From: Acheta domesticus
Lineage: Eukaryota > Arthropoda > Insecta > Orthoptera > Gryllidae
Assembly: GCA_031308135.1 (NCBI GenBank)
Contig: JAHLJT010008446.1
Span: 160,127,161 to 160,191,160, forward strand
Direction: 5' to 3'
DNA length: 64,000 nucleotides
Positions 1-9,689 of this stretch are shown here, in pieces. The position numbers and the translations under genes are program-made. Positions within the stretch are counted from its first letter, which is position 1. Every line of letters starts with the position of its first letter. The notes beneath the pieces were generated by a model that made no database searches, was not told the origin of the DNA, and saw only the letters and a program-made list of their open reading frames with translations.

Positions 1-530
1 TTATTCTTTTTTATATTAAAATTTATTATTTGAAAATTAATATTAACATTCGTCTATATATTAAATTTTGAAAGAACGAAATTATTGGTCATTTATTTTA
101 AAAACCATCCAATACTTCTTCCTTTTCCTGAAACTTGGCATTAGATATTTACTCCGACGTGTCGATCGATTGTTACGTGGCGCAGTACGCCTAAACGGGG
201 TCCGCCGGTTGTCGACAACCGGCCGAGTCACGGTCGGCCGCCGACTCTCGTGAGTCCGCAACCGGCTGCGAAGAACAGTCGAGCGCGTGTGGTCTCAAGA
301 GAAGAGAGGCGAGGGAGCGCTAGTCGGTAAAAATCACGGAGAATGCAGACCTCTGGTGCACTTGTACAATTATATGCCAGTCGGCAAGAAAAAAAAAGTA
401 TGATAAGCTCAAAGCTAAAAGGTTTTGAGAAGTTAGCCAGTGTTATGACGAACAGGGAAACGCAAGTATGGCGGTGTGGAAGTGTCGGTGTTGCGCAGCA
501 CAGTTTTTTCAATGTGTCGCAACAAACCTA
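1..530. other. Unassigned region with GC-rich palindromic patch
   Basis: No gene is recognised. The first 120 bases are AT-rich. Bases 170-330 are GC-rich and contain a perfect 20-base palindrome at 204-223 (GCCGGTTGTCGACAACCGGC) followed by further CGGCCG-type repeats. Short open frames cross the region on both strands, but none shows a recognisable motif and they look like chance frames in GC-rich DNA. A promoter or CpG-rich first exon of an off-window gene cannot be excluded. Confidence 0.4.
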
Positions 531-1003
531 TTACTCGTTCACTCTACATTTGCAGACGGAGCGCTGCGATCTGTTTACACGAGGTCACCGCCGACTGAAT
601 GAGAAACGCGCGTTCACAGTAGATACTGACCGTTTAAGATGATACATATGGCGGTGAGCAGCACACACAACCCCGGCGGGGCAAGAACATAACCATTAAA
701 CAGTAGATAAGTGCAAAGAAGAAATAAAAATATTGTACGTGAATGTTGTGAATAGCGTGTGGTGTGATCTACTTTGTTGTATATTACATTAATCATTAAC
801 GGGCCTGACTCCAGCTCACTGTCAGAAATGCATAATTCGTCAGCTCTGTCTGTAGCGCTTGTGCTGTCTTCGGAGACAGCTGATTGGTCAGATGCTGATT
901 GACATCGGGACCATTCGTGTGTCGGCTGTGTGTTCGGGCCTTCACTTTCAAAACAACGTTAGTTCCTAATCCTGCCGTCTGCAAATGTGAAGTGAATGAG
1001 TAA
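531..1003. mobile_element. Small inverted-repeat transposon (MITE-like), 473 bp
   Basis: The two ends match as inverted repeats over 29 bases (531-559 and 975-1003), starting TTACTC and containing CATTTGCAGACGG, with about three mismatches. Both ends are flanked by TA, which would fit a TA target duplication of the Tc1/mariner type, but a 2-bp duplication is weak evidence. The interior codes for nothing recognisable, so this would be a non-autonomous element. Seen: the inverted ends and the TA flanks. Inferred: class. Confidence 0.6.
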
Positions 1004-1455
1004 TATGCCCTTGGGGAATGAGTAAACAGCTAATTCTTGTTGATTTTGCTAATTCTTGTTCAGGTTTCTAAATATGTCGCAAGGATCTCATGTCGTTCCT
1101 TCTTCTTACATTAAATTCCTCGCAGAGTATTAACTGTCACAAATGATATTTAATATTCCCGGTAATGAACACCATGTAAAATGCAATCACCCTTACGTCA
1201 TACAGATGTGAAATATTTATTTGTGATCCCAAAAGTAAAAGATTAGAAATCATTCAATTGCGTAGACCCGCACATGCTAATGTCTGTAGAAAACTTTTAT
1301 TGTGACTAAATGAACTTTAAATATTTTCTTTTCTTTAGTATTTTACATATCAAAACTGTTTTTATGACATGACTGACTAACTATAATTTTAACACGCAGC
1401 CGTTAACTCACCTAACAAAATTTTTATTCAAATGTGTTCATCTTTCGTCACCATA
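1004..1455. other. AT-rich spacer, no feature seen
   Basis: Bases 1004-1455 hold no coding signal. The phrase GCTAATTCTTGTT occurs twice in quick succession (about 1029-1060) as a short direct repeat. Nothing else can be supported. Confidence 0.4.
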
Positions 1456-1460
1456 TCGTA

Positions 1461-2346
1461 TTTTTACTTTCCCGTATGCGTACGTATATACGGAGTATAG
1501 GGAAAGTTATGTAATGCTCCGAGAAAAAATGGCGAATTTTCGGCGGAAAAAAATCATACGATCTGTCTGTCCGTCTGTCCGTCTGTCCGTCTGTCTGTCT
1601 GTCCGTCCCTCCGTCCGTCTGTCCGTCTGTCTGTCCGTCTGTCTTCCGTCTGTCTGTCTGTCCCTCTGTCTGTCTGCCCGTCTCTCTGTCTGTTTGTCCG
1701 TCTGTCTCTCCGTCTGTCCGTCCGTCTGTCCGTCTGTCTGGCCGTGATAACCAAAATGTGGACAATACCAGTTGCTAAATTAAGAAACAAAATCTACTAA
1801 CACGTGGTGTAACCAGAATCCCTCTTTTGTGGGTCCTTGATACCGAAAAAACCAATTGAAAGGAAAACGTCCGTCTGTGAACACTGCTAGCGCCTAATCC
1901 ATACGTACGATTTCTTCCAAAATGGATATTGCCCGGTCAATCAGGTTCCAGTCGAAGCATTGAGATTTTGAAAAAGATTCTGTAAAATGTGGGGGTATTT
2001 TACATGAAGACCCACTAGACATTTTCAAAATTTTCTCAAAAACGCTCCAAATTTTTTTCTTTTTACTTTGGGGTGGGTATAATATTTATGTTAGCCTTGA
2101 TTGTTGACATTATTACATTAAGGAGTACATTAGCTTTAAATAATGTTAAGTAGTTTCTCGAAAACACAACCGTTTTCTGTGAAAAGTAGTTCAAAATCCG
2201 CATTTTTGGAAACTCTCAAATGCTGTCTTCTCATACTTGGCTGCAAATTTTTTTCTTTCGAACTTTAAACGGATTACACTTTTTATATGACGTAAATCAT
2301 TATTTTCGGGTATGTTTTTGTTTCAAAAATTATACAAATGAAATTT
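1461..2346 (+). repeat. Hairpin-family repeat, copy A
   Basis: The copy opens with a T-run and a perfect 8-bp stem, ACTTTCCC at 1466-1473 pairing with GGGAAAGT at 1500-1507, followed by TATGTAATGCTC and a motif reading ATGGCGAATTTTCGG. A (GTCC/GTCT)n tract follows. Downstream come phrases such as CGATTTCTTCCAAAATGGATATT, a short GGGGGTATTTTACATGAAG motif, and repeated TTTCTCAAAAACGCTCCAAAT units. The same order of motifs recurs near 22.3, 23.8, 33.4 and 56.6 kb. No protein is encoded. It runs into the assembly gap at 2347. Confidence 0.75.
1560..1743. repeat. (GTCC/GTCT)n low-complexity tract
   Basis: About 180 bp of alternating GTCC and GTCT tetranucleotides. Several reading frames stay open on both strands (Ser/Val/Cys/Leu-rich on one, Asp/Arg/Gln/Thr-rich on the other) only because the tract lacks stop codons; these are not genes. 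It lies inside hairpin-family copy A, at the same relative place as the tracts at about 22459-22500 and 24016-24100. Confidence 0.95.
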
Positions 2347-2446
2347 NNNNNNNNNNNNNNNNNNNNNNNNNNNNNNNNNNNNNNNNNNNNNNNNNNNNNN
2401 NNNNNNNNNNNNNNNNNNNNNNNNNNNNNNNNNNNNNNNNNNNNNN
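2347..2446. other. Assembly gap (100 N)
   Basis: Exactly 100 N. This fixed size usually marks a gap of unknown length. It separates hairpin-family copy A from the LINE at 2447, so the junction between them, and the 5' part of the LINE, cannot be read. Confidence 0.98.
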
Positions 2447-3230
2447 ACCTTTACCTCGCAGGCTATTATTGTAGAAAAAGAGAATCTCATAAAAGTCCTG
2501 CATATCGAGGTTCTTCTAATTACGTTAAAAATAATATTGATTCTATCTCCTTGACGGAATTCAATGAGTATGCCGTTGAAAATGTTTTTGAAATTTCTGT
2601 TGTATATCTTCCTATGCAAAAAACGATATTGCTTTGCATCTACAGGCCTCTAACAAAGAAAGCTACAGATCACATTTTGTTCCTAAGAACAAAAATAAGA
2701 GACTAAAACTAGAGATAATACTAATCAAAGTCATCAATCGCTCTTTTGAATCAATTGTTGTATGCGGAGATTTTAACATCGATTTTCTGGTCGAATCTTG
2801 CGAGAAAGAGCAGTTTCTTAATTTAATTAATTCCTTCAATTTAGATATTTCAATAAAATTACCTACACGGATCACAGCAAATTCAAAGAAGGCAATCGAT
2901 CAAATTATAATTAACAAAACCACCACTCGACATGAAATTGAAGCAAAAGATTTAGGATACAGAGACCACGATGCACAAATTCTTACCATTATACGAAATG
3001 CGTACAATGACACAATAAATAATACACGTATGAGTAGAGTGTTTTCCGAAAACAGAATAAAATTATTCATTGATTACTTGCTGCAGGAGTCATGGGACGC
3101 GGTTTATAATACTGTTGGTACAAACGATAAATATTATCCTTTTTTTTCAACGCTATCATTTCATTTTAACACTTGCTTTCCTCTTCAGAAAAGAAAATTA
3201 AATATTTCACGCAAAAGCAATTCTGGATAA
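2447..3230 (+). pseudogene. LINE endonuclease domain remnant (L1x copy 1)
   Basis: Two overlapping frames (through 2706 and from about 2634) together carry the C-terminal half of an exonuclease-endonuclease-phosphatase domain, the nuclease that nicks target DNA for target-primed reverse transcription. Visible family motifs are the YRP block, GDFNID near 2767-2784, and a RDHDAQ block near 2960, which corresponds to the SDH catalytic motif with S replaced. The change of frame near 2640-2700 shows a frameshift. The N-terminal catalytic residues are missing behind the gap. A further frameshift ends homology near 3230. Confidence 0.8.
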
Positions 3231-3338
3231 CACAAGGGATTAGAACATCATGTAAAAACAAACGAGTTCTTTCTTTCATTTCAAAGCATCATAACGTATC
3301 TCAAGATTTCCTCCTGTACATTAAAAAAATACAAATCA

Positions 3339-4916
3339 TTGTTAAGAAAAGTCATAAGGCAGGCTAAAATCATGAAACACGATCAGGATATTTTGAACTC
3401 AAATAAAAAAAAATCAATGTGGGATAGTGTAAAAAATGCAACCAAACCAACTAGAAACCTTGTAGAGAATGTTATTTTAAAAGATAACGATAGAGATGTG
3501 AACGATCTGGCAACAGTGGCTAGTCTCTTTAACCAATACTTTTCGAGAATTGCTGTCGATCTCACTAAGGGTTTTCAGCCAAAAAATTCAACATCTGACG
3601 TTTCCCTAAAATTCTTAGATACAATGTTCGTTTCCGAAACCTCCTCCTAGGAAATTCTCAAAATAATCGGTAAATTAAAAAATAAATATTCGGCCGGTTT
3701 AGATGAATTTCCGGATTGTTTGTTAAAGACTTGCGCGCCAGCCATTATACACCCGTTAACACACATATTTAATGCATCCTTGTGCACCGGAATTTTTCCA
3801 GATAAAACAGCTAAGATTAAGCCGCTCTTCAGAAAAGACAACAAAAATGAAATTCAAAATTATCGGCCAATTTCTCTTTTTTCAGTTTTTTCAAAAATAT
3901 TAGAGAAACTTTTTTATGTGCGAATGGAAACCTTTCTCAATAAACAAGACGCGTTTTCAGAATGCCAACATGGATTCCGGGAATCAAAATCTACGGAAAC
4001 AGCCATTTTTTCTTTTCTTAAAGATGTTGCCTCCTCATTGGATCAAAATGAAGCAACTATTGAAATATATTTAGATCTTTCAAAAGCTTTTGACGTCATT
4101 GATCATAACATATTACTTTCAAAATTACCTACATATGGAAGCCGTGGTATTGCTCTACATTGGCTATGTTCGTACCTTAAACAACGATCTCAGAGAGTAG
4201 AAATACCTTACTGGAATGATGGAACTTTATGTACACACCTTTCCGGTTCTTTGCCAATTGGATGTGGAGTCCCACAAGGATCGATTTTAGGCCCAATTCT
4301 CTTCCAATTATACGTAAATGACATGCCCTTAGCAATTCGAAACGGAAGAACAGTTCTCTTTGTGGATGATACAAATATTCTTTGCAAGAAAGAAACCGTA
4401 AATAGTACAATATCAGATGTTTCAAATTGGTTCCGTAATAACAAATTAATAGTAAATGAAAAGAAAACAGTTTCAATGCACTTTTCCATTTCAAATAAAA
4501 TATTCTGTACTCCATTGAAAATGAACGGTGTACCATTGACTGATGTTAATGTAACAAAATTGTTAGGTCTATCAATTCAGTCAAACCTCAAATGGAATGC
4601 CCACTTAAATGAATTGAACGCAAAATTAAATTCATTATGCTACGTGTTCAGAATTCTTTCAAATTCCGTCAGCCTTCATACAGCTTGTTGTGTATATTTT
4701 GCCAATGTTCATTCCCGCCTGATATATGGCATAATATTCTGGGGAAACACATCTTATAGCTCCCAGACTATCAGATTACAAAAAAGAATTGTACGAATAA
4801 TAAACAAATCCAACCCACGGGATTCTTTTGAGTCTTTCTTTATTAATCTAGGAATTTTAGCATTACCTTGTCTCCTGATTTACGAATCAGTAGTTTTTGT
4901 CAAAATGATTTACTGA
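3339..4916 (+). pseudogene. LINE reverse transcriptase remnant (L1x copy 1)
   Basis: One frame runs from 3339 to 4916, broken only by a TAG at 3648-3650; the inverted copy at 30-32 kb has TAC (Tyr) at this place, so the stop is a point mutation. In the part after 3720 the RT motifs are clear: NYRPISL, HGFR, LDLSKAFDVIDH (motif A), GVPQGSILGP (motif B) and FVDD (motif C). FVDD replaces the usual YADD/FADD. The last part is the thumb region and ends at the TGA closing at 4916. The enzyme copies LINE RNA into the target site. Family placement between CR1/L2 and Jockey is by motif style only. Confidence 0.9.
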
Positions 4917-5731
4917 AGGGAGGGAATATATTTTCAGCACAACGCAGATGTCTATAAGTGTAACACACGACGTAGTAATCATATTCACCAGGTGGCAGTA
5001 TCAACAGCTCACTACAAAAAATTCACATACAATTCACGTACATTACTCTACAACACTTTGCCAGAAGACATTAAACGATTAATTCGATAGAAAAGTTTAA
5101 GTCCCAAGTAAAATCTTTTCTGGTGCATAACTGTTTCTATACAATTCGAGACTATACCGAGCATCAAAAAGGAAAGTAGCATTAACTTTAATAATGATAG
5201 TTAATATAATTATTTATCATTTGGACTGTATAATTCTAAAGAACCTGTAACAAGTATTGTACCACAGTTTCTGGGTTGATGGCCCCATCTTGATCAGGTT
5301 TTTTGTCCAGTTTCCCTGATCCTTGAGCAAATGCTGAGATGGTCCCTTATTTTGCTTCTGGACATAAATATAACTTCATTACTTTTGCACGTCTTCTGAA
5401 TTTCAGTGGGAAATATAGTTATTCAAATTATTGTTTTCCATATTATCGCGGCAAATTTATTATTTATTCATGAAGAACATGAGGGTTCAGGGCAGGAATT
5501 TATAGGTAATTTACCTTTGGAAATATATTTTATTATATAGGAGCGAATATTTTGTCAACAAAACTCGAAAGAAACCTCTTTTCTGTATTCAAAATTTGAC
5601 TAGAATATGGTTTAGGACAGAGATCACAGAATTATGAAAACGTGCACAAATTCACTTCTCCCCATAGCTCGTCACACACAGTTTTTAAATGTTTTTGACG
5701 TAAATAAATAAAAAAATAAATAAAAAGATCA
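4917..5731 (+). other. 3' untranslated region of L1x copy 1
   Basis: About 815 bp without coding potential, conserved in the minus-strand copies at 30.2-31.0 kb and partly at 44.2-45.1 kb and 37.0-37.2 kb. It holds a segment reading GTTTCCCTGATCCTTGAGCA near 5310 and ends in the A-rich tail. Conservation among copies is expected if this region is what the element's own enzyme recognises, but that is inference. Confidence 0.75.
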
Positions 5732-6065
5732 CTACGGCACTACTGGCTTAGCGGTCTCGGCCACGTGGCCGACTTTATTAAATTTGTATATATTATTTCC
5801 CTAAATTTTTATTTTATACTATCTCTGTTTATTAATTACCACCGTTCATTTGCAGTAACAAATTATCATTTATATATTGTAAATCTTCAATGACGCTCGC
5901 CGTTTAACGCAATCAAGTTGGCAACACCATTTCGACCCTGTCCACCGCTTAGCAAAGTAGGAGCTGGGCTGCTCGAATGTCAATTTGCTACCCGCCGCGG
6001 TCAATAGCGGAGCATTTCTGGCGAGCTCACGCGGTCGTGTTCGCGACAAAAGCTTCATTCAAAAC
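5732..6065. other. Unassigned spacer
   Basis: AT-rich to about 5870, then more GC-rich. Short frames on both strands show no motif. Nothing else supported. Confidence 0.35.
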
Positions 6066-6365
6066 ACGTTGCCCGCAACACGCGGCACTTCTGAACTATT
6101 ATCAATAGTGTATTCGCAAGTGAATGTTGTCATGTTGCCCGGAACACGCAGGAGCTTTCAACTATTACCAATTAGTATATTTGTAAGCGAAAGTGATCAC
6201 GTTGCTCGCAAAACCCATCAACTTGGTGTCGTAATGTTATCACTATACCCGTAACACGCGGTAATTGAGAACTATTTCTAATTTGTGCACTACGTTGTGA
6301 TGCTTGCAACACGTAGCAGATCAAAATTATTTCCAATTAGTGCAGTCGCGAATGAAGGGTAGCAT
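6066..6365 (+). repeat. Degenerate minisatellite, unit about 58-67 bp
   Basis: About five diverged units. Each has a core like GTTGCCCGCAACACGCGG, then AACTATTACCAATTAGTGTATT and a GCGAA/GTGAA tail; unit starts are near 6068, 6133, 6200, 6245 and 6302. The third unit is shortened. Short frames through it are not genes. A tandem array with a similar phrase order (CGCACGCACTTCT, GAACTACTCAATTAATTGTACC) lies at 42520-42895 and may be related. Confidence 0.7.
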
Positions 6366-6594
6366 TGACGGAACTCACGTCCAATTAAAACTACACCAAT
6401 GTCAACAAAGTGAACTATTAATCAAGAAACTGCAATTGGAATCTTGTATCATCGTGTTCTATTGCAAGGCGTCGCCATCTTGCCACCTCGATCCGAACCA
6501 GCCGATAGCAGACAGGGTGACCACGCTTCTCTTCGCCATGTCATAACGCCCGTCTTCATTCAGCTGCGAGCCAGCCTGCAACGCTCGCTTCCAG

Positions 6595-6795
6595 AGCTTT
6601 TTTTTGCCAGAATTGTGAAGGAATAAGGAAGGGGGTAAGGTTTAGTACACTTCACAAAGGCTGGACTAGCCCTTGTGAAGCAGCCAAACTAGTTTTGTCC
6701 GAACTAATTTCACATGGGAATCGACGGGAATCGAACCCGAACCTCAGTGGTGAAAGGCGAGCGACTTTGCTTAGAGCCACGAGACAGCTTCGACA
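6595..6795 (-). mobile_element. tRNA-derived SINE
   Basis: Read on the minus strand, a tRNA-like head contains a B box GGTTCGATTCC (inside GTTCGGGTTCGATTCCCG) and an A-box-like TGGCTCTAAGC about 40 bases upstream, as in RNA polymerase III promoters. It is followed by a non-tRNA body (ATGTGAAATTAGTTCGGAC) and a short A-rich end (GGCAAAAAAAAGC) near 6600. A functional tRNA is excluded because no acceptor stem closes and the body continues. Target duplications were not identified. Confidence 0.65.
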
Positions 6796-7084
6796 GTGGG
6801 TTGTCAGCTAAATCGAATTCTGTCGCTGTCTGGAGGAGAATAGTAGCGGCCGCCTACTCTGGTAGTTTTCCGTGATTTCTTTGGTCAACATCAAGGGAAT
6901 GCTGGAGTAATACCCTAACATACGGACCGCGCACAATCTTTCCTTCCTCTTAATTGTCCATTCTCACTCCTTACACACACTAACACTAAAAAACTAACTA
7001 CACTACCACACATGCTGGGAGACTGGTCGGGGCTTAGAGCTTGTACCGCCTGGGTCGGTTCCCCGCTGATGGGAGATACCTGGA

Positions 7085-7190
7085 TAGGGAAAACCGTCAA
7101 TCGACGGTAAGATCTCGCCATCAACGGGGGAAGATCACCGCCACCTCCCAAGGAAAACATGCACTACGCTTGCGGAACTAATTACCTCAG
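7085..7190. repeat. Dispersed repeat shared with 12705-12800 (SINE-like fragment)
   Basis: The block CGACGG...GATCTCGCCATC...GGGGAAGATCACC...CTCCCAA...TGCACTAC...TTTGC is shared with 12712-12798 at moderate identity. The upstream part (about 6850-7080) has a TTTTCCGTGATTTC phrase that I recall from arthropod SINE bodies. No reading frame of note. Interpretation as a SINE end is inference. Confidence 0.55.
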
Positions 7191-7332
7191 CACATCGGAT
7201 CGAATTATTTCAACTTACCGGAATCAATCCCTAGACGCAAAGGAAGTGTTAGTGGAAGTTTTGTTAGGTTTTTCGTCAATTCAACCGCTTCTATAATTAA
7301 CTTTAGCTGGTAGAATTGTATTCAAATTAAAT

Positions 7333-7475
7333 TGTGAATGTACTAACCATTATATTTTCAATATACTAACCATTATATTTTATGTACAAACAAAAGTACT
7401 AACTATTATATTTTCAACCATTGTATTTTCAATAAAAATATATTTCAATATATTTTCAATATAATGGTCAATTAC
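7333..7475. repeat. AT-rich degenerate tandem repeat
   Basis: Three to four imperfect copies of a unit like TACTAACCATTATATTTTCAA, followed by ATATTTTCAATA repeats. No coding potential. Confidence 0.7.
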
Positions 7476-9148
7476 ACAATGGCAAGGTTTTGAAAGTTTC
7501 GCGACCAAAAATATAATTCATATTTAAGGTCATGTTTTCATATTTTTAGGTCATATACACCCGGGTCCTAGTAATGAGGAAACGTGGATTAACGGTTAGC
7601 ATAATGGGGAGAGAAACCTATTTCGCTATGACCAATCAAATTGAGTCATGTGGTCACATGCTACTGAGTTTCGTTGTGACCCAAAAGGTTCTCATCCTCT
7701 GTGCAGTATGTGTATTGAGGTAAGAGTTGAGATAGGCCTCCAAAACACACATCGTTTTTACTCTGTTTACATTTCATTTCATTTTCGTTCACTACATTAT
7801 GTATACACGCCCGATGAGAGTGGAGAGAGGCACAAGCTATATACTAGGTATCACTCCTCTCAGCCAATGGTACGCCGTTCCATCCATCCTCCTCTGGATT
7901 CAAACACTCTATTATGCAGGACGCAAAAGTATTTAAAAAATATATGCCTGTTAAATAGCACGACACCTAAAATGTTTCTGGTAGTATATTCAACGTTATA
8001 CTGATCCCCTAAACATATACTTCTATCAAAATCTTATCATCGATTTTTTGCAAAATTACCAAACTGTCTCTATACTTCATGTATATTGGGTATTTTTTAT
8101 GCACACGAGAAAGTGAGAAACTACTTTTTCTGTATAAGGGCCCCCTAAACGTATTTCCATCCAAATTTGGTATCGATATTTTGATGAAATAATGGAAGTC
8201 ATCTCCGTCAACTTAATATTGACTTACATTATTACATCATTAAATTATGTGAACAATATCACATTAAAATTTCCATAATCGATACCCTTGCAGTATTACA
8301 TGTACTAGTTACTACGTTTACGTGAAAGTAAAATCTTGATGTGTTGGTAGTGAGTTGGTAATAAGTCCTGACATTATTCTTAAAATAAAGTAGTATTAAT
8401 TTTTAAGGATCTCATTTATTTTTTGTTTTCAAACGAATGCGAATCGGTGGGAGCATCGCCTGCCAGGAGGCAATTAAATGGCCGCAAGCAACGTATCTGG
8501 GCGCCATCGGCAGCGCTGTCAGTGCCATGCAACGTTGCATGTACGCCCTGTGTCCTCGTCCTCTCTACCATTGCATGACTATTTCATCTACTCTCTTTAA
8601 GCATCTTCTTGCTGTTTAGGAAAAAATGTTTCAATCATATATGGTAGTAAATGTCACTCTTTTATACATTTCATACATTTACCTTCACCTGAATGCAATA
8701 ATAGAAATTGCTGGAATAAAGTTCTGTTGTTTCTACAGTTCACATTTACATTTCCGATTTTCCGATTTTAATTTTACTTTTACTCTACGGAGGCAAACGT
8801 GCAACAACGCGGATCTAACATACCAATTAACTATTCTACAATTTAAAACACACGATATTTATAAATACACATTCAGTTATCTCTTGCATTTATCTCGTCA
8901 ACTCGTAGTGTGCGGATCGCTCCGCACCGTGCAGCTTAGCTAGCGCCGACCAGCGAAGTTACTTTACTCAGTTACGTTCCTACGCCGACCGCACAGGTGC
9001 TCGCACTACTGCGCGACGAGCTGTATAAGGGCCCCCTAAACGTATTTCCATCCAAATAGTACAGTCTCTATAAACTAGTATATAGCCCGACGTATTCAGT
9101 ACAGTGGTTATTTCTGCTTGTCCTCAAAGTTTTCACATTGCTTCATAA
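7476..9148. other. Unassigned region with a 36-bp direct repeat
   Basis: No recognisable gene. Open frames at 7648-8004, 8437-8619 and 8626-8943 lack motifs I can name. A 36-base sequence beginning TGTATAAGGGCCCCCTAAAC is present exactly twice, at 8131-8166 and 9022-9057, about 890 bp apart in the same orientation. The DNA between is mixed: AT-rich at 8170-8430 and GC-richer at 8430-8620 and 8930-9020. Confidence 0.4.
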
Positions 9149-9671
9149 TGACCAAATTCAACCCCCCATAGGGGGGATCCGTCCCAGATGGCTCCGCAGT
9201 ACATCATCATCAACTCTATCACGACAGAACCGTCAAGAGTGTTCAAGCTCTAAGGTTAGACCTGGGAAAACGCAGTCACAGTAATCTCCAGATAACCAGC
9301 GCCAAGCGCAAGGCTAATTTTTCCCTCAGCGTAATGGGTCTACCTACCAAGAACAGATTTGCCCCTCTCGGGCAACTGGAGACGATGATCGCGCGGAAAA
9401 TCCCCAAATCTTGACTGACCCTAAAGTGTCTGTAATCAAAAAGCCACCTCCAGTATTTATCCACGAAATTACAAACTATAAAGGATTTGTCACTAAATTA
9501 ACCTCAGAGATTGGAAAAAACTTTATGACCCAAATTAAAGGTAATTCAGTTAAAAGTATTGTTAACCCAATAGACGATTTTAGAAAAAGTAATCAAAGCC
9601 CTCATTCCCATAATAAACAACCAAATCCAAATTTCTCTTGCGTCACATCCATATCTATCTCTAAACACTAA
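9149..9671 (+). pseudogene. Jockey ORF1 (gag-like) remnant
   Basis: A start ATG at 9149 is followed by an in-frame stop within eight codons; homology resumes in the frame ending at 9671. That stretch reads KPPPVFIHEI then NYKGFVTKLTSEIGKNF, the hallmark of the PRE_C2HC-type region that precedes the zinc knuckles in arthropod Jockey ORF1 proteins, which bind element RNA. The zinc knuckles themselves are not visible, so the product is truncated. Broken by at least one stop and one frameshift. Confidence 0.65.
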
Positions 9672-9689
9672 TACTCAAAACAATCAACA

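Larger units (their letters stand above)
2447..5731 (+). mobile_element. CR1/Jockey-type LINE, family L1x copy 1 (longest copy)
   Basis: This non-LTR retrotransposon runs from the gap through a decayed apurinic-like endonuclease, a linker, a reverse transcriptase and a 3' untranslated region of about 800 bp, and ends in an A-rich TAAATAAATAAAAA tail near 5731. The 3' region from about 5590 (AGAATATGGTTTAGGACAGAGATCACAG, read in two parts) is found again, inverted, at 30190-30320 and 44190-44300, which fixes the 3' end of the family. The 5' end is lost at the N gap. Frameshifts and a stop codon make it inactive. Confidence 0.9.

Noticed and set aside
1448..1790. Overlapping frames of 77-105 codons on both strands
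   Set aside because: They are produced by the stop-free (GTCC/GTCT)n tract and encode only simple repeats.
6304..6546. SIDGTHVQL in a short frame, recalling the IDGTH block of PIF/Harbinger transposases
   Set aside because: The stretch lies at the end of a minisatellite, no other Harbinger motif follows, and the resemblance is only six or seven residues.
6715..6795. Possible tRNA gene (minus)
   Set aside because: A B box is present but no closed cloverleaf; the SINE body continues beyond the head.
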